Assembly (NCBI RefSeq): GCF_964028355.1
Contig: NZ_OZ034761.1
Coordinates: 1,364,001 to 1,428,000, forward strand
Length of the DNA stretch: 64,000 nucleotides
Reading direction: 5' to 3'
DNA from: Wolbachia endosymbiont (group B) of Gerris lacustris
GTDB lineage: Bacteria > Pseudomonadota > Alphaproteobacteria > Rickettsiales > Anaplasmataceae
This document shows positions 37,731 to 47,317 of the stretch, piece after piece. Each line of letters opens with the position of its first letter. The stretch's first letter is position 1. Under the pieces are notes generated by a model. That model made no database searches. It was not told the origin of the DNA and worked only from the letters and a program-made list of their open reading frames with translations. Both the position numbers and the translations under genes were made by a program.

Positions 37731-38306
37731 TTAATGAACCAAATAAGAAGCATTGCAGAGTTGTTTAACCGTGGAAGGGGAAAGAGAGGTAATAAATTTA
37801 CACAAAGCGCTCTCAAGCAGAACAATTGTATCGTAGATTTTATTGCGCAAAATGTTCTGTTTTATATATAACCAAAACCTCTCAACAGGATTGAGGTCAG
37901 GTGAGTATGGTGGTAGGTATATAATTTCGATATTTTTAGGTATCTTTAAACTTTTTGACTTATGCCAACTAGCGCAATCCATCACGAGAAAAGCCTTTCG
38001 TATTCCTAAATATTGCGACATCTGTTCAAGGAATATATTTATACAAGCAGTGTTGACGTTTGGTGCGAATAAGCTAAAATTCTCTCCATTTCTGGGATTA
38101 ACTGCACTATAGAGATAAAAATTTTCCCTACCTAATTTTACCTTAACCTGTGTCCTACTGCCTTTTTTAAACCACCCATGTCCAACTTTTGAATGTGTAC
38201 CAAACCGTGATTCATCGAAGAAAAATAGCTCTTTTTCAGAATGCATGACAATAGTTTCATTGAGGTTTTTTTTTAAACTCCTCTTGCTTATTTTTATCCT
38301 GTCCAC
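37731..38306 (-). CDS. IS630 transposase orfB, copy F
   Basis: Protein identical to copy A. Confidence 0.85.
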   Translation of the reverse strand: MDRIKISKRSLKKNLNETIVMHSEKELFFFDESRFGTHSKVGHGWFKKGSRTQVKVKLGRENFYLYSAVNPRNGENFSLFAPNVNTACINIFLEQMSQYLGIRKAFLVMDCASWHKSKSLKIPKNIEIIYLPPYSPDLNPVERFWLYIKQNILRNKIYDTIVLLESALCKFITSLSPSTVKQLCNASYLVH

Positions 38307-38736
38307 TATGAACTGGTCTTGGTGTGATATATGAGAATTTCATTCTTTGCATATTACGATGTATTGTGGATTTGCTGATATTCAAACCAAATCTTTCTTG
38401 GATTCTTATTCTCATTTCTCTGATAGTAATATTGGGGTTTTCCTCTATCCACACCTCAATTTGTTCAAGTTGACTTTGGTTCAATATAGTTTTTCTACGG
38501 CGTTGAGGTGGAGAAAATAATTTTTCTTTTCTTCCAAATTTTATGTGCTTTATCCATGTAGTAATTGCCTTTCTCGAAATGCAACATATTTTTGCTACAG
38601 CTGTTATACTGTGCTTTTTTGCTGCAATTACAGCATTTAGTTTTTTTGCAACATACGCATTATTTCTTACTTTCTTCAACATCTCTTTTGCTGATTCCAC
38701 CACTTTTTCATCCAATAATTTTGATCTTAATGCCAT
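38257..38736 (-). CDS. IS630 transposase orfA, copy F
   Basis: Differs from copy A by one residue (FGRKEKLF instead of FGREEKLF). Confidence 0.85.
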   Translation of the reverse strand: MALRSKLLDEKVVESAKEMLKKVRNNAYVAKKLNAVIAAKKHSITAVAKICCISRKAITTWIKHIKFGRKEKLFSPPQRRRKTILNQSQLEQIEVWIEENPNITIREMRIRIQERFGLNISKSTIHRNMQRMKFSYITPRPVHSGQDKNKQEEFKKKPQ

Positions 38737-39079
38737 CTAAACCTCGCTATTTTACTTACTCCAGTATGGCTTTTTTTCCATTATTGTCTATTCGTTGCTT
38801 GTATAGCGGGAATTGGTATTAGTGAAAAGTTAACAGATATTGCAAGCAATCTCCGTTTTGAGAGCGAAAAGTTATCGCTTATAGCAGATGAAATGGACAT
38901 TTACAATTCAATGTCTATTTAATCAAAAAAGGAAGTTTTGTAGGCGTACTCCCTATATCTTTCAATTTAGAAAATAACTATAGACCCAGCATACACTATA
39001 ACTGGACTTTTTGAGAGGAATTTGTAAAGTAAAACACTAAACCTTTACTAAAAATGAAACGTTGTACCTTAGCTGATTT

Positions 39080-39784
39080 TCATACAGTTCTTGCAAGCGA
39101 TAGCACTCTCACTTCTCTTGCACCAGAGTTTAAAATTTCCTGAGAGCAAGACCTTGCGGTTGCGCCAGTTGTTACTACATCATCAACCAATATCACGATT
39201 TTGTTTTTGATAATTTCGCTGTTGCTTATTTTAAAAGCCTTTTTTAAATTTTTTTCACGCCGTTTAAGTGAAAGACCAGCTTGAGGTACAGTGTGACAAA
39301 TACGTTTTATTGCAAATGGTGTATAAGATAAATTAGATAACTTACTTAATTCCTTCGCGAGCAATGCTGCTTGATTATATTTACGTTTAAATAAGCGTAT
39401 TTTATGTAGCGGTATGGGAATTATGACCTCTGCATTTTGAAATATGTCTTTGTTAGTTTTGTACATCCACTTTGCATAGACTTTCACATAATTTAAGTTA
39501 TCAAAAAATTTAAAATTTATAATCATATTTTCGCTATGTTCATCGTAGGCAAAAACTGATCTTAACACTTCAAATAATGGAGGACTGCTGATGCATTTGC
39601 CACATGTATAAATGTTATCTGGAATTACTACACCACAAACATTACAGTAATGCTTAGTTAAAAAATTAATTTTTTTATTGCATTCACTGCATAAGTCATA
39701 ACTTTCATCAATTATACATTCACAACTTACGCATGCGTTTGGAAATATGAGATCTGTAGCTTTTTTTAGCAAGAGAAGATTCAT
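39080..39784 (-). CDS. comF: ComF family phosphoribosyltransferase-like protein
   Basis: 234 residues. The N-terminus holds paired cysteines of a zinc-ribbon type (CVSCECIIDESYDLCSECNK, CNVCGVVIPDNIYTCGKC). The C-terminal half is a type I PRTase fold with the PRPP-binding loop IVILVDDVVTTGATARSC. ComF proteins take part in DNA uptake or recombination in competent bacteria; the role in an obligate endosymbiont is unclear. It lies downstream of uvrA on the same strand with a gap of 51 bases, so co-transcription is likely. Confidence 0.88.
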   Translation of the reverse strand: MNLLLLKKATDLIFPNACVSCECIIDESYDLCSECNKKINFLTKHYCNVCGVVIPDNIYTCGKCISSPPLFEVLRSVFAYDEHSENMIINFKFFDNLNYVKVYAKWMYKTNKDIFQNAEVIIPIPLHKIRLFKRKYNQAALLAKELSKLSNLSYTPFAIKRICHTVPQAGLSLKRREKNLKKAFKISNSEIIKNKIVILVDDVVTTGATARSCSQEILNSGAREVRVLSLARTV

Positions 39785-39835
39785 GAATTAAATATGTTAG
39801 GTATACCTTTTAAAATACTCCTCATAACCTAATTA

Positions 39836-42637
39836 TTAAGAAATAGTCGATACTTGATCCAATAAATATGTTTTAAGATACTTGCCTGTAACGCTTTCTG
39901 GAGTCTGTGCAACTTTTTCTGGAGTTCCTACAGCAACCACTTCGCCACCTTTTACTCCACCCTCTGGACCAATATCTATTATGTAATCAGCAGTTTTTAT
40001 AACGTGTAAATTGTGCTCAATAACTATAACAGTGTTTCCTAAATCAACTAACCTATGGAGTATTTTCAGTAAATTATTTACATCTTCAAAATGTAACCCA
40101 GTTGTTGGCTCATCGAGAATATACAATATTTTTCCGGTAAATCGCTTTGATAGTTCCTTAGACAGCTTTATTCGTTGTGCTTCACCCCCGGACAATGTCG
40201 TTGACGACTGTCCAAGCGTTATATAGCCAAGCCCTACTTCTTGTAAAGAAATCAACTTTTCCTTTATCATTGGAAGATCTGCAAAAAAATCACATGCTTG
40301 ATCTATTGTCATATCAAGTACATCAGAGATTGATTTTCCCTTGTAAGTAACTTCCAATGTTTCTCGGTTATACCTCTGTCCTCTACATTGCTCACATTTC
40401 ACATAAACATCCGGTAAGAAATGCATCTCGATCTTTAAATGCCCATCACCTTTACAAGCTTCACATCTTCCTCCCTTGGTATTAAATGAAAATCGGCTCA
40501 CATTATATCCCCTAGCTTTCGATTCTGGAAGACCTGCAAACCAATTTCTGATGTGAGTAAACATACCAACATATGTTGCTGGATTTGATGCTGGGGTCCT
40601 ACCAATTGGCGATTGATCAACTTCTATAATTTTATCTATATACTCAAGGCCTTCTATCTTGTCGCATCGGCCATGCTTTACAGATGAATGATTTATCTTC
40701 TGTGCTGAATATTTATATAGTGTTTCTATTACTAAACTTGATTTTCCTCCTCCTGATATTCCAGTAACACAAATGAGATTCCCTATAGGAAATTCAACAT
40801 TTATATTTTTTAAGTGATTCTCACACGCGTTAACTACCTTTATGAACTGAGTTGCTTGCTTTCTTCTTTTTGAAATTGAAATTTCCTTCTTTCCACTTAA
40901 ATACTGTCCTGTTATGCTCTCTAAATTTTTTTGTACCTGACCTGGTGTTCCTTCTGCAACAACTTTTCCTCCGTTTACACCAGCTCCAGGACCAATATCA
41001 ATCACATAATCAGCAGCCATTATTGTGTCTTCATCATGTTCAACAACAATCACAGTATTACCCATGTCTCTCAGATTTTTAAGTGTGGCAATTAATCGAT
41101 CATTATCACATTGATGAAGGCCAATTGAGGGTTCGTCAAGCACGTATAGCACTCCTGTTAAACCAGAGCCAATTTGCGAAGCAAGCCTGATCCTCTGGCT
41201 TTCACCACCAGAGAGAGTGCTAGATTCACGGTCAAGTGTAAGGTAATTTAGCCCTACATCCTTTAAAAATGTCAGCCTTTTGATTATTTCGTTTAATATT
41301 TTATTTGAAATTTGCTTATGTTGTTCTGTGAGCTTGTCTGGCAAATTTTCAAACCACTTAAGGGATTCATCGATGCTGAGCTCTGATATTTCACCTATAT
41401 GTTTTTCATCAATTTTCACTGTAAGTGCTTCTTTTCTCAATCTATAGCCAGTACATTCCTTGCAGTGCATGATAGAGCAATATTTCTCAATAAGTGCTTC
41501 ATTATAATCCATCTGGTGTTCTAGGATACTGACCAAGCCTTGAAATTTTAGTTCTCTAGAGCCAAAGAGTATCAAATCCTTCACTTTTTCATCTATATTT
41601 TTCCACGGAATATCAAGGCTAAATTTGCAATTTTCAGCCAATGATAGAATTACATTTCTTAGAGACCCAGAATTTGCATGCATTTGACCTACTGGCTTTA
41701 AAGCACCCTCAGATATTGAGAGTGTCTCATCTGGCACTATCAGGTTTGCATCAACACTTATTTTCTTACCGAGCCCATTACATGAACTGCACGCACCATA
41801 GGGGCTGTTGAAAGAAAACAATCTTGGCTCTATTTCTTCAAGAGTAAAGCCAGACTCAGGACATGCAAAATTCTCTGAGAAAGTTAAAACTTGACCGTTT
41901 TTATATTCGGAATTATGGTTGTCGGGTAATTCCACTATTTCTGCATATATCAAGCCATGGGCAAGTCTCAATGCTGATTCTATACTGCTTGGTAGTCGAT
42001 TTCCTATATCATCTGATATAGATACTCTATCTGCAACTACGAAAATATCGTGCTTCTTGTTTTTATCGAGTTTAGGCAACTCATCTATATGATATATTTT
42101 ACCGTTTATTTTTAGTCTTACGTAACCCTGCTTTTTAATTTCCAATATCTCTTTCAGGTGCTCTCCCTTTCTGCCACGCACAATAGGAGCAAGTATATAT
42201 ACTTTAGTTTCTAAAGGTAATGCTGTAATAATATCTACAATTTGAGATACAGTCTGTTTCGTTATTGGTAATCCAGTTGCAGGCGAGTAAGGAATTCCTA
42301 TTCGTGCATATATTAAGCGTAGATAGTCATAAATTTCAGTAACAGTTCCAACGGTTGATCTTGGATTTTTTGAGATCGATTTTTGATTAATTGATATTGC
42401 AGGAGAGAGGCCTGTGATTGACTCAACATCTGGTTTATCTTGAATGTTAAGAAATTGACGTGCATAAACCGATAGACTTTCAACGTATCGGCGTTGGCCT
42501 TCTGCATAAATCGTATCGAATGCTAAGCTTGATTTACCAGAACCGCTCAGCCCAGTTATAACAACTAACTTATTTTTCGGTATATTGACATCTATACCCT
42601 GCAGATTATGCTCTCTTGCACCTTTAACTCTGATCAT
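39836..42637 (-). CDS. uvrA: Excinuclease ABC subunit A
   Basis: 933 residues, full length. UvrA recognises bulky DNA damage and loads UvrB. Two ABC ATPase modules are visible: Walker [21 protein letters not shown] and [20 protein letters not shown], and signatures [20 protein letters not shown] and [20 protein letters not shown]. The second zinc finger is complete ([10 protein letters not shown] with [12 protein letters not shown]). The first finger has CPESG in place of C-x2-C, a change also usual in alphaproteobacteria. The start [17 protein letters not shown] is standard. Confidence 0.97.
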   Translation of the reverse strand: MIRVKGAREHNLQGIDVNIPKNKLVVITGLSGSGKSSLAFDTIYAEGQRRYVESLSVYARQFLNIQDKPDVESITGLSPAISINQKSISKNPRSTVGTVTEIYDYLRLIYARIGIPYSPATGLPITKQTVSQIVDIITALPLETKVYILAPIVRGRKGEHLKEILEIKKQGYVRLKINGKIYHIDELPKLDKNKKHDIFVVADRVSISDDIGNRLPSSIESALRLAHGLIYAEIVELPDNHNSEYKNGQVLTFSENFACPESGFTLEEIEPRLFSFNSPYGACSSCNGLGKKISVDANLIVPDETLSISEGALKPVGQMHANSGSLRNVILSLAENCKFSLDIPWKNIDEKVKDLILFGSRELKFQGLVSILEHQMDYNEALIEKYCSIMHCKECTGYRLRKEALTVKIDEKHIGEISELSIDESLKWFENLPDKLTEQHKQISNKILNEIIKRLTFLKDVGLNYLTLDRESSTLSGGESQRIRLASQIGSGLTGVLYVLDEPSIGLHQCDNDRLIATLKNLRDMGNTVIVVEHDEDTIMAADYVIDIGPGAGVNGGKVVAEGTPGQVQKNLESITGQYLSGKKEISISKRRKQATQFIKVVNACENHLKNINVEFPIGNLICVTGISGGGKSSLVIETLYKYSAQKINHSSVKHGRCDKIEGLEYIDKIIEVDQSPIGRTPASNPATYVGMFTHIRNWFAGLPESKARGYNVSRFSFNTKGGRCEACKGDGHLKIEMHFLPDVYVKCEQCRGQRYNRETLEVTYKGKSISDVLDMTIDQACDFFADLPMIKEKLISLQEVGLGYITLGQSSTTLSGGEAQRIKLSKELSKRFTGKILYILDEPTTGLHFEDVNNLLKILHRLVDLGNTVIVIEHNLHVIKTADYIIDIGPEGGVKGGEVVAVGTPEKVAQTPESVTGKYLKTYLLDQVSTIS

Positions 42638-43039
42638 ACTTCATATACCTTTGACCATTACAGCCTCAAAATACATAAACTCACAACAACTTGCTACTAA
42701 TTTTTTTAACTATTACAGAAAACGAGGTAGTGCAAAACATTTTGCCACACAACTATATGAACATCTGTTTTCGCCAAGTTAGTTCGTACAACAAATGGTG
42801 TCATAAAAGTATGTTTTCTACAATCTCATCAAAAACATGCTTACCAATTTTTGGAAACAGGAAATTTTATTTTATATAAAATATAGAATTTTGATATATT
42901 TAACTTTTTTGTGAGATTATGCAACGATAAAAATAAATTGAGAGGGAAAGGTTATGGCAATAGAGAAGCAGAAGTTTTTTGAAATAATAAATGAGGTAGG
43001 TGAAAGTTGTAAGTTAAAAATGTGATATAAAAGAGATAA
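42638..43039. other. Intergenic region with a broken short reading frame
   Basis: No intact gene. An ATG at 42954 behind GAGAGGGAAAGG opens a 23-codon frame (MAIEKQKFFEIINEVGESCK) that ends at 43025. It has the look of a gene start cut off by the neighbouring IS110, but I cannot find the rest. Short transposase-like phrases near 42690-42780 are too weak to call. Confidence 0.35.
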
Positions 43040-43233
43040 GAGGGAAAGATAACCCTACTCACTATAGGAATAGGGCTATCACGGGCGTGTGCGACCGAAT
43101 GAAAGTTGGTATTACAACCGTAGCCATCAAGGTAAACTAGCCCCATCTCTCGATACGTTTGAATAGTTGCATGGGACATATGTATGCACCCGTTTACAAT
43201 CTTAAATTAATTAAACTATCGAGGTTATTTATT
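43040..43233 (+). ncRNA. Candidate bridge-RNA region of the IS110 element (left end)
   Basis: About 190 non-coding bases precede the IS110 transposase gene, with GC-richer, structured-looking sequence (GGGCGTGTGCGACCGAATG, CCGTAGCCATCAAGG). In IS110-group elements this position encodes the bridge RNA that pairs with target and donor DNA. The assignment rests on position only; I did not fold the RNA, and the exact left end of the element is not established. Confidence 0.35.
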
Positions 43234-44178
43234 ATGATTACATCTTATCAAAATTTCATTGGCATTGATATCGGAAAATTTAAAAATGTTGCTGCAGCTT
43301 ATAACCAAAGGAGCGCTATCAAGTTTGACAATGATGCTACTGGTTGGCAACAGTTGTTTCAAAAATTTTCAGATATCCTACCTAATTCTCTAGTAACTTT
43401 AGAAAACACTGGAAAATATGAGCTTGGCTTAGCACATTTTCTTGTTGATAAGAATGTTGCTGTACATCGAGCTAATACTCGTAAAGTAAAAAGTTTTATC
43501 ATATCACATGGAACTTTAGCAAAGACAGATCAATCAGATGCAAGAGCCCTTGCTCAATATGGTTTTGAACGCTATAGTGCTCTATCTCTATTTGTGCCTA
43601 TGTCAAAAGAACAAACCGCCTTAGTTGCACTCTGTCAACGTCGTGATGACATTACACAAATGAGAACTCAAGAGAAATGTAGGCTTGCAGCACCTGAAAA
43701 CGACTATATAAAGGAAAGTTGCCAAAAAACAATAGACTTTTTTACCAGTCAGATAAATGAGTTCAACGATGCCATACAAAGAATTATTGATAAAAATCCA
43801 GAGTTACAAAAGCGTCAAAAGATCTTGAGAACAGTGCCAGGAATAGGTCTCAAGTTATCACAAGTTTTTGTGTGTCTAATGCCAGAACTTGGCCACCTAA
43901 ACAAAAAAGAAGTTGCAAGTCTTGCTGGAGTTGCTCCACATCCAAAAGAAAGCGGTAAAACTATTGGTTACCGAAGGATAACAGGTGGTAGAAGCAATGT
44001 TCGTGCAAAGCTTTTCACAGCTGCTATGGCTGCTGCAAGATCTAAATCTGCACTTGGTGCTTTTTATTCTGATCTTATTGGTAGAGGTAAAAAGAAGATG
44101 GTAGCTATAACAGCTCTAATGCGAAAAATCATAGTAATTGCCAATGCAAGACTTAAAGAAGCAATTAATATGAAATAA
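43234..44178 (+). CDS. IS110-family transposase (DEDD recombinase)
   Basis: 314 residues from the ATG at 43234 behind GAGG; the longer frame from 43159 has no ribosome-binding site. The N-terminal RuvC-like DEDD domain shows NFIGIDIGKFKNVAAAY (D), VTLENTGKYELGLA (E) and GTLAKTDQSDARALAQYG (D, D). The C-terminal Tnp domain has ILRTVPGIGLKLSQVF and EVASLAGVAPHPKESGKTIG with the catalytic serine region (RSNVRAKLFTAAMAAARSKS). Length is normal and no disabling mutation is seen. Placed between uvrA and an ankyrin gene. Confidence 0.92.
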   Translation: MITSYQNFIGIDIGKFKNVAAAYNQRSAIKFDNDATGWQQLFQKFSDILPNSLVTLENTGKYELGLAHFLVDKNVAVHRANTRKVKSFIISHGTLAKTDQSDARALAQYGFERYSALSLFVPMSKEQTALVALCQRRDDITQMRTQEKCRLAAPENDYIKESCQKTIDFFTSQINEFNDAIQRIIDKNPELQKRQKILRTVPGIGLKLSQVFVCLMPELGHLNKKEVASLAGVAPHPKESGKTIGYRRITGGRSNVRAKLFTAAMAAARSKSALGAFYSDLIGRGKKKMVAITALMRKIIVIANARLKEAINMK

Positions 44179-44198
44179 AAAAATCTGTATAGAAAATA

Positions 44199-44249
44199 GG
44201 TTAACGAATATGTGCGTCTACACACATTTAAAGCACATATTCGTTAACC
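44199..44249. repeat. Perfect 17-bp hairpin behind the IS110 gene
   Basis: GGTTAACGAATATGTGC and its exact reverse complement are separated by 17 bases. It has no T-tract directly behind it, so a simple rho-independent terminator is unlikely. It may mark the right end of the IS or be a recombination or regulatory structure. Confidence 0.8.
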
Positions 44250-44407
44250 ATAAAATCTAAGCAGTGCTTGCTGTTTGATATAAATTTCTTTCTGTATAAA
44301 CTAGGGTTTTTGTTGCCAAAATACATTTTTCAATTGAATAAAAATACAAAATTATCAACAAATGAGACTAAATTCAAAAAATTTTAAAAAACATAGTTGA
44401 TGGAGGT

Positions 44408-44866
44408 TTGGATGAAGATAATTTACTTGAAAGAATAAAGAATGAGTTAAAAGGAAAAGATGAAGTAGAGTACAACAAGTTTAGTAAAAATTTTAGTAAA
44501 GAACGTCAATTTAGTATAAAAATTTCAGAAGAAGCTGCGGAAGATTGGACGTTGTTACATCTTGCTACAGCATGCAACACTATGTTAATAGTGGAACTTC
44601 TACTAAAAAAGAAAGCAAGTGTTAGCGCTCGAGTAAAAGATGGTTCTAAAAATGATGGACTAACTGCTTTGCATATTGCTGCTTCTTGTGGACATAAAGA
44701 CATGGTAAAACGGTTACTAAATGACAATCGAGTCAATCCTTCATTAAAAAGCAAAAATAAGACTCCAAGAGAGATAGTTGGTAATACAGAGAATAAAGAA
44801 GCTATAGAGAAAATGTTAAAGAAAGCAGAACAAAATTTTTATACAAAGCATGAGAAAAAAAACTGA
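44408..44866 (+). CDS. Ankyrin-repeat protein, short
   Basis: 152 residues. Two ankyrin repeats are clear (DWTLLHLATACNTMLIVELL and GLTALHIAASCGHKDMVKRL). The proposed TTG start lies only one base behind GGAGG, and an ATG at 44400 is in another frame, so the start is uncertain or damaged. The end overlaps the next gene by 17 bases within GAGAAAAAAAACTG. The two together would form an ankyrin, coiled-coil and membrane-anchor protein if one base were slipped at the A8 run. Confidence 0.65.
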   Translation: MDEDNLLERIKNELKGKDEVEYNKFSKNFSKERQFSIKISEEAAEDWTLLHLATACNTMLIVELLLKKKASVSARVKDGSKNDGLTALHIAASCGHKDMVKRLLNDNRVNPSLKSKNKTPREIVGNTENKEAIEKMLKKAEQNFYTKHEKKN

Positions 44867-45665
44867 TGTACCAGCAGATGTTATAAATTCTGTGAAACAA
44901 TACAATACCATACGTAGTGGTGAACAGGCTCCTGTTACGTGCGAAAGTAGTGACAGTGTAGTAAGTGAGCAATACTTACATGCTGGTGTTAAGAATATGG
45001 TAGAAAAATTTGAGTCACCGCAAAGAGGAAGTGTTACATATAGTGGTAAACAGACTCCTATTGGTGAAAGCGTTAGTAGTGACGACAGCGGTCTAGATCT
45101 TGAGTCTACATTTGATACTTCTTTCTGCTCTGAAATAAATAACGATGGGGCAGCTAATGAAGTTGATGACCAAACTTCAGAAAGTCTGCAACCTCAAATT
45201 CAGTTGCAAGATAGACAAATTCGGAAGTTAGAAAAGCCAGGTAAAGAATTAAAACATGTTGAGAAAGCACTAGAAAAGTTAAAGAGTGACTTAGCTGAAC
45301 ATGAAACTCGGTTAGAAATACTTGATAAGCTCAGTAAAGAGAATCAATCACTAAAGCAAAAAATAAAAAATCTGGAAAACGAGAATACAACACTTAATAG
45401 TGAATTAAGCAAAACCAAAGCAAATAAAGTAGAAAAAACACAACTGTGTTTCTTAAAAATTGCTTCTGTAAATCTTGTAACCATGTTGACAGTAGGTGTT
45501 ATCTTTAGTGTAGCTTTCCAATTACCAATTCTATTGATGATTGCAACTTCTGTGACATCTGCATTAATAGCCAGTGTAGTGACATATACAATATCAACAA
45601 AACCTACTGAATTAAAAGAAATAAGTATTCAATGCTCAATGCAACATGATGCTTGTAAAACTTAA
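44850..45665 (+). CDS. Coiled-coil protein with two C-terminal membrane segments
   Basis: 271 residues. The N-terminal 120 residues are polar and Ser/Asp-rich. Residues about 120-190 form a coiled coil (LKHVEKALEKLKSDLAEHET, LSKENQSLKQKIKNLENENT). Two hydrophobic segments follow (VTMLTVGVIFSVAFQLPIL and ILLMIATSVTSALIASVVTY). The layout is that of the C-terminal part of many Wolbachia ankyrin proteins, which supports a single original gene with 44408-44866. As separate genes they would be translationally coupled. Confidence 0.65.
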   Translation: MRKKTDVPADVINSVKQYNTIRSGEQAPVTCESSDSVVSEQYLHAGVKNMVEKFESPQRGSVTYSGKQTPIGESVSSDDSGLDLESTFDTSFCSEINNDGAANEVDDQTSESLQPQIQLQDRQIRKLEKPGKELKHVEKALEKLKSDLAEHETRLEILDKLSKENQSLKQKIKNLENENTTLNSELSKTKANKVEKTQLCFLKIASVNLVTMLTVGVIFSVAFQLPILLMIATSVTSALIASVVTYTISTKPTELKEISIQCSMQHDACKT

Positions 45666-45725
45666 CTTGTGCGCTTCCTGGTAATTTTGATATAGTTATT
45701 TCAGTTGAAATTTACAGATTTACAA

Positions 45726-46724
45726 ATGGCAAGCTTAAGTGTAAGAGAAGCGTTATGCACGGCAATCAGAGAAGAAATGCAAAATGACCCTGATGTATTT
45801 ATCATGGGTGAAGAAGTTGCAGAGTATGATGGTGCTTATAAAGTAACAAAAGGATTACTGAAAGAGTTCGGAGAAAATAGGGTAGTTGATACACCTATTA
45901 CCGAACACGGATTTGCTGGTCTTGCTGTTGGAGCAGCGTTTGCTGGGCTCAAACCCATTGTTGAGTTTATGACTTTTAATTTTTCTATGCAAGCAATTGA
46001 TCAAATCATAAATTCCGCAGCAAAAACAAATTATATGTCAGGCGGACAACTTGGATGCCCTATAGTATTTCGTGGACCAAATGGTGCTGCAGCAAGAGTT
46101 GCCGCACAACATTCTCAGTGCCTTGCATCTTGGTATTCGCATGTTCCAGGTTTGAAAGTAATAGCACCTTACTTTGCCTCTGATTGCAGAGGTCTGCTTA
46201 AAGCTGCAATTCGTGATCCTAATCCAGTAATATTTCTAGAAAATGAGATCGCTTATGGACATGAGCATGAAGTTTCTGACTATGAGCTATCAAATAAAGA
46301 TTATCTACTTGAGATAGGCAAAGCCGCTGTTATACGGGAAGGAAAGGATGTAACTATCACTGCTTTCTCACTGAAATTAATGGATGCTTTAAACGCAGCA
46401 GATTTACTTTCAGGTGAAGGTATAGAAGCTGAAGTTATTGACCTCAGAACCTTAAGACCACTTGACACTGAAACTATTATTAATTCTATTAAGAAGACTA
46501 ATAGATTAGTAAGCGTAGAAGAGGGTTGGCCATTTGCAGGAATAGGTGCAGAACTCTCAGCTGTGGTTATGGAACAAGGATTTGACTATCTTGATGCTCC
46601 AGTTGTACGCGTAACTGGTAAGGATGTTCCTTTACCTTATGCTGCAAACCTAGAAAAGAAAGCATTACCACAAATGGAAGATATAGTTGAAGCTGTGCAC
46701 CAAGTCTGCTTTAGAAAGAAATAG
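45726..46724 (+). CDS. pdhB: Pyruvate dehydrogenase E1 component, beta subunit
   Basis: 332 residues from the ATG at 45726 ([20 protein letters not shown]); the frame is open further upstream but without a better start. The E1-beta subunit binds thiamine diphosphate with E1-alpha and decarboxylates pyruvate for acetyl-CoA. Typical regions are [40 protein letters not shown], and the C-terminal transketolase domain ([38 protein letters not shown]). The alpha subunit is not in the window. Its last 14 bases overlap the 3' end of virB2 on the other strand. Confidence 0.95.
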   Translation: MASLSVREALCTAIREEMQNDPDVFIMGEEVAEYDGAYKVTKGLLKEFGENRVVDTPITEHGFAGLAVGAAFAGLKPIVEFMTFNFSMQAIDQIINSAAKTNYMSGGQLGCPIVFRGPNGAAARVAAQHSQCLASWYSHVPGLKVIAPYFASDCRGLLKAAIRDPNPVIFLENEIAYGHEHEVSDYELSNKDYLLEIGKAAVIREGKDVTITAFSLKLMDALNAADLLSGEGIEAEVIDLRTLRPLDTETIINSIKKTNRLVSVEEGWPFAGIGAELSAVVMEQGFDYLDAPVVRVTGKDVPLPYAANLEKKALPQMEDIVEAVHQVCFRKK

Positions 46725-47082
46725 CCCTATTAACCCTTTTTTTCTCTCCCGTTCCACATTCTTCCATAAAAGAAGCATTTGTAGAGTTTATACCACCCAT
46801 TACTTTTATGACAATAGTTTTAGCGCCAAAAAACACAGCGCAAAATACACCGAGGGCGAAAAGAGCAGGCCACGGCATTCTACCAAATATTGCAAGCAAA
46901 GCTGCTCCTATTATCACTACGGTCATAAGCGGTCCACCTATTCCCCAAACGTAGCCAATAATATTACATATTACTTGAGCAGTTGTATCGTCATTAGAGT
47001 TAGCAGCACTTCCAACATGAGAAAAAGAAATAAATAATATTATAAGAAGAATATAAAAAACCTTCCTAATTGTAGGGTTCAT
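46711..47082 (-). CDS. virB2: Type IV secretion pilin-like protein VirB2/TrbC
   Basis: 123 residues. It has an N-terminal signal/membrane segment ([20 protein letters not shown], likely cleaved after GSA), then a C-x(n)-C region and two membrane segments ([40 protein letters not shown]), as in VirB2 subunits. It stands alone, apart from the virB10-virD4 operon at 60-64 kb, as is usual for Rickettsiales, which scatter virB2 copies. Its end overlaps pdhB convergently. Confidence 0.82.
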   Translation of the reverse strand: MNPTIRKVFYILLIILFISFSHVGSAANSNDDTTAQVICNIIGYVWGIGGPLMTVVIIGAALLAIFGRMPWPALFALGVFCAVFFGAKTIVIKVMGGINSTNASFMEECGTGEKKRVNRAISF

Positions 47083-47264
47083 CCCTATACCTTAAGTTTA
47101 AATATTATAATTATATCTAAAATAGTATAATTTTCAGTAAAACTAGCATTGTGATTTATACAATATTGCATAGCAAATGATGTCTATTGGTTGTCAATCA
47201 CTGTCAATTACTTGAGAGCTTATTTCGACTTTTGAAAAAGAGCAATAACACCTATGAGTAAAAT

Positions 47265-47293
47265 TTGACATCACTACTTTTATGTGTTACAAT
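47265..47293 (+). promoter_or_regulatory. Predicted sigma-70 promoter of lepB
   Basis: TTGACA (47265-47270), 17-base spacer, TACAAT (47288-47293): close to consensus. Transcription would begin near 47300, downstream of the first ATG of the long frame (47282). That ATG therefore cannot be the start of the main transcript. Confidence 0.65.
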
Positions 47294-47317
47294 AAAGCTA
47301 TTTATAAAAAAATAAAA

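Larger units (their letters stand above)
37716..38818 (-). mobile_element. IS630-type element, copy F (1103 bp)
   Basis: Flanked by TTA at 37713-37715 and 38819-38821. Excision restores the small cysteine-rich gene, which lies on the opposite strand. Confidence 0.93.
37520..38922 (+). pseudogene. Small cysteine-rich protein, split by IS630
   Basis: Removing IS630 copy F and one TTA gives 98 codons: MTKSIQDSTSLTLRG, then CHRQCEN, CKADCNR, then PEHHSPEKVTL-SEKLTDIA and SEKLSLIADEM. It is paralogous to 52751-53005. The cysteine pairs (C-x3-C and C-x3-C) and the P-E-H-H-S motif are conserved between the two. The family is unknown to me. Behind the start lies AAGGATATATT as ribosome-binding site. 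Confidence 0.65.

Noticed and set aside
43159-43233. Upstream extension of the IS110 transposase frame
   Set aside because: No ribosome-binding site, and the ATG at 43234 has GAGG in front and gives the family-typical N-terminus.
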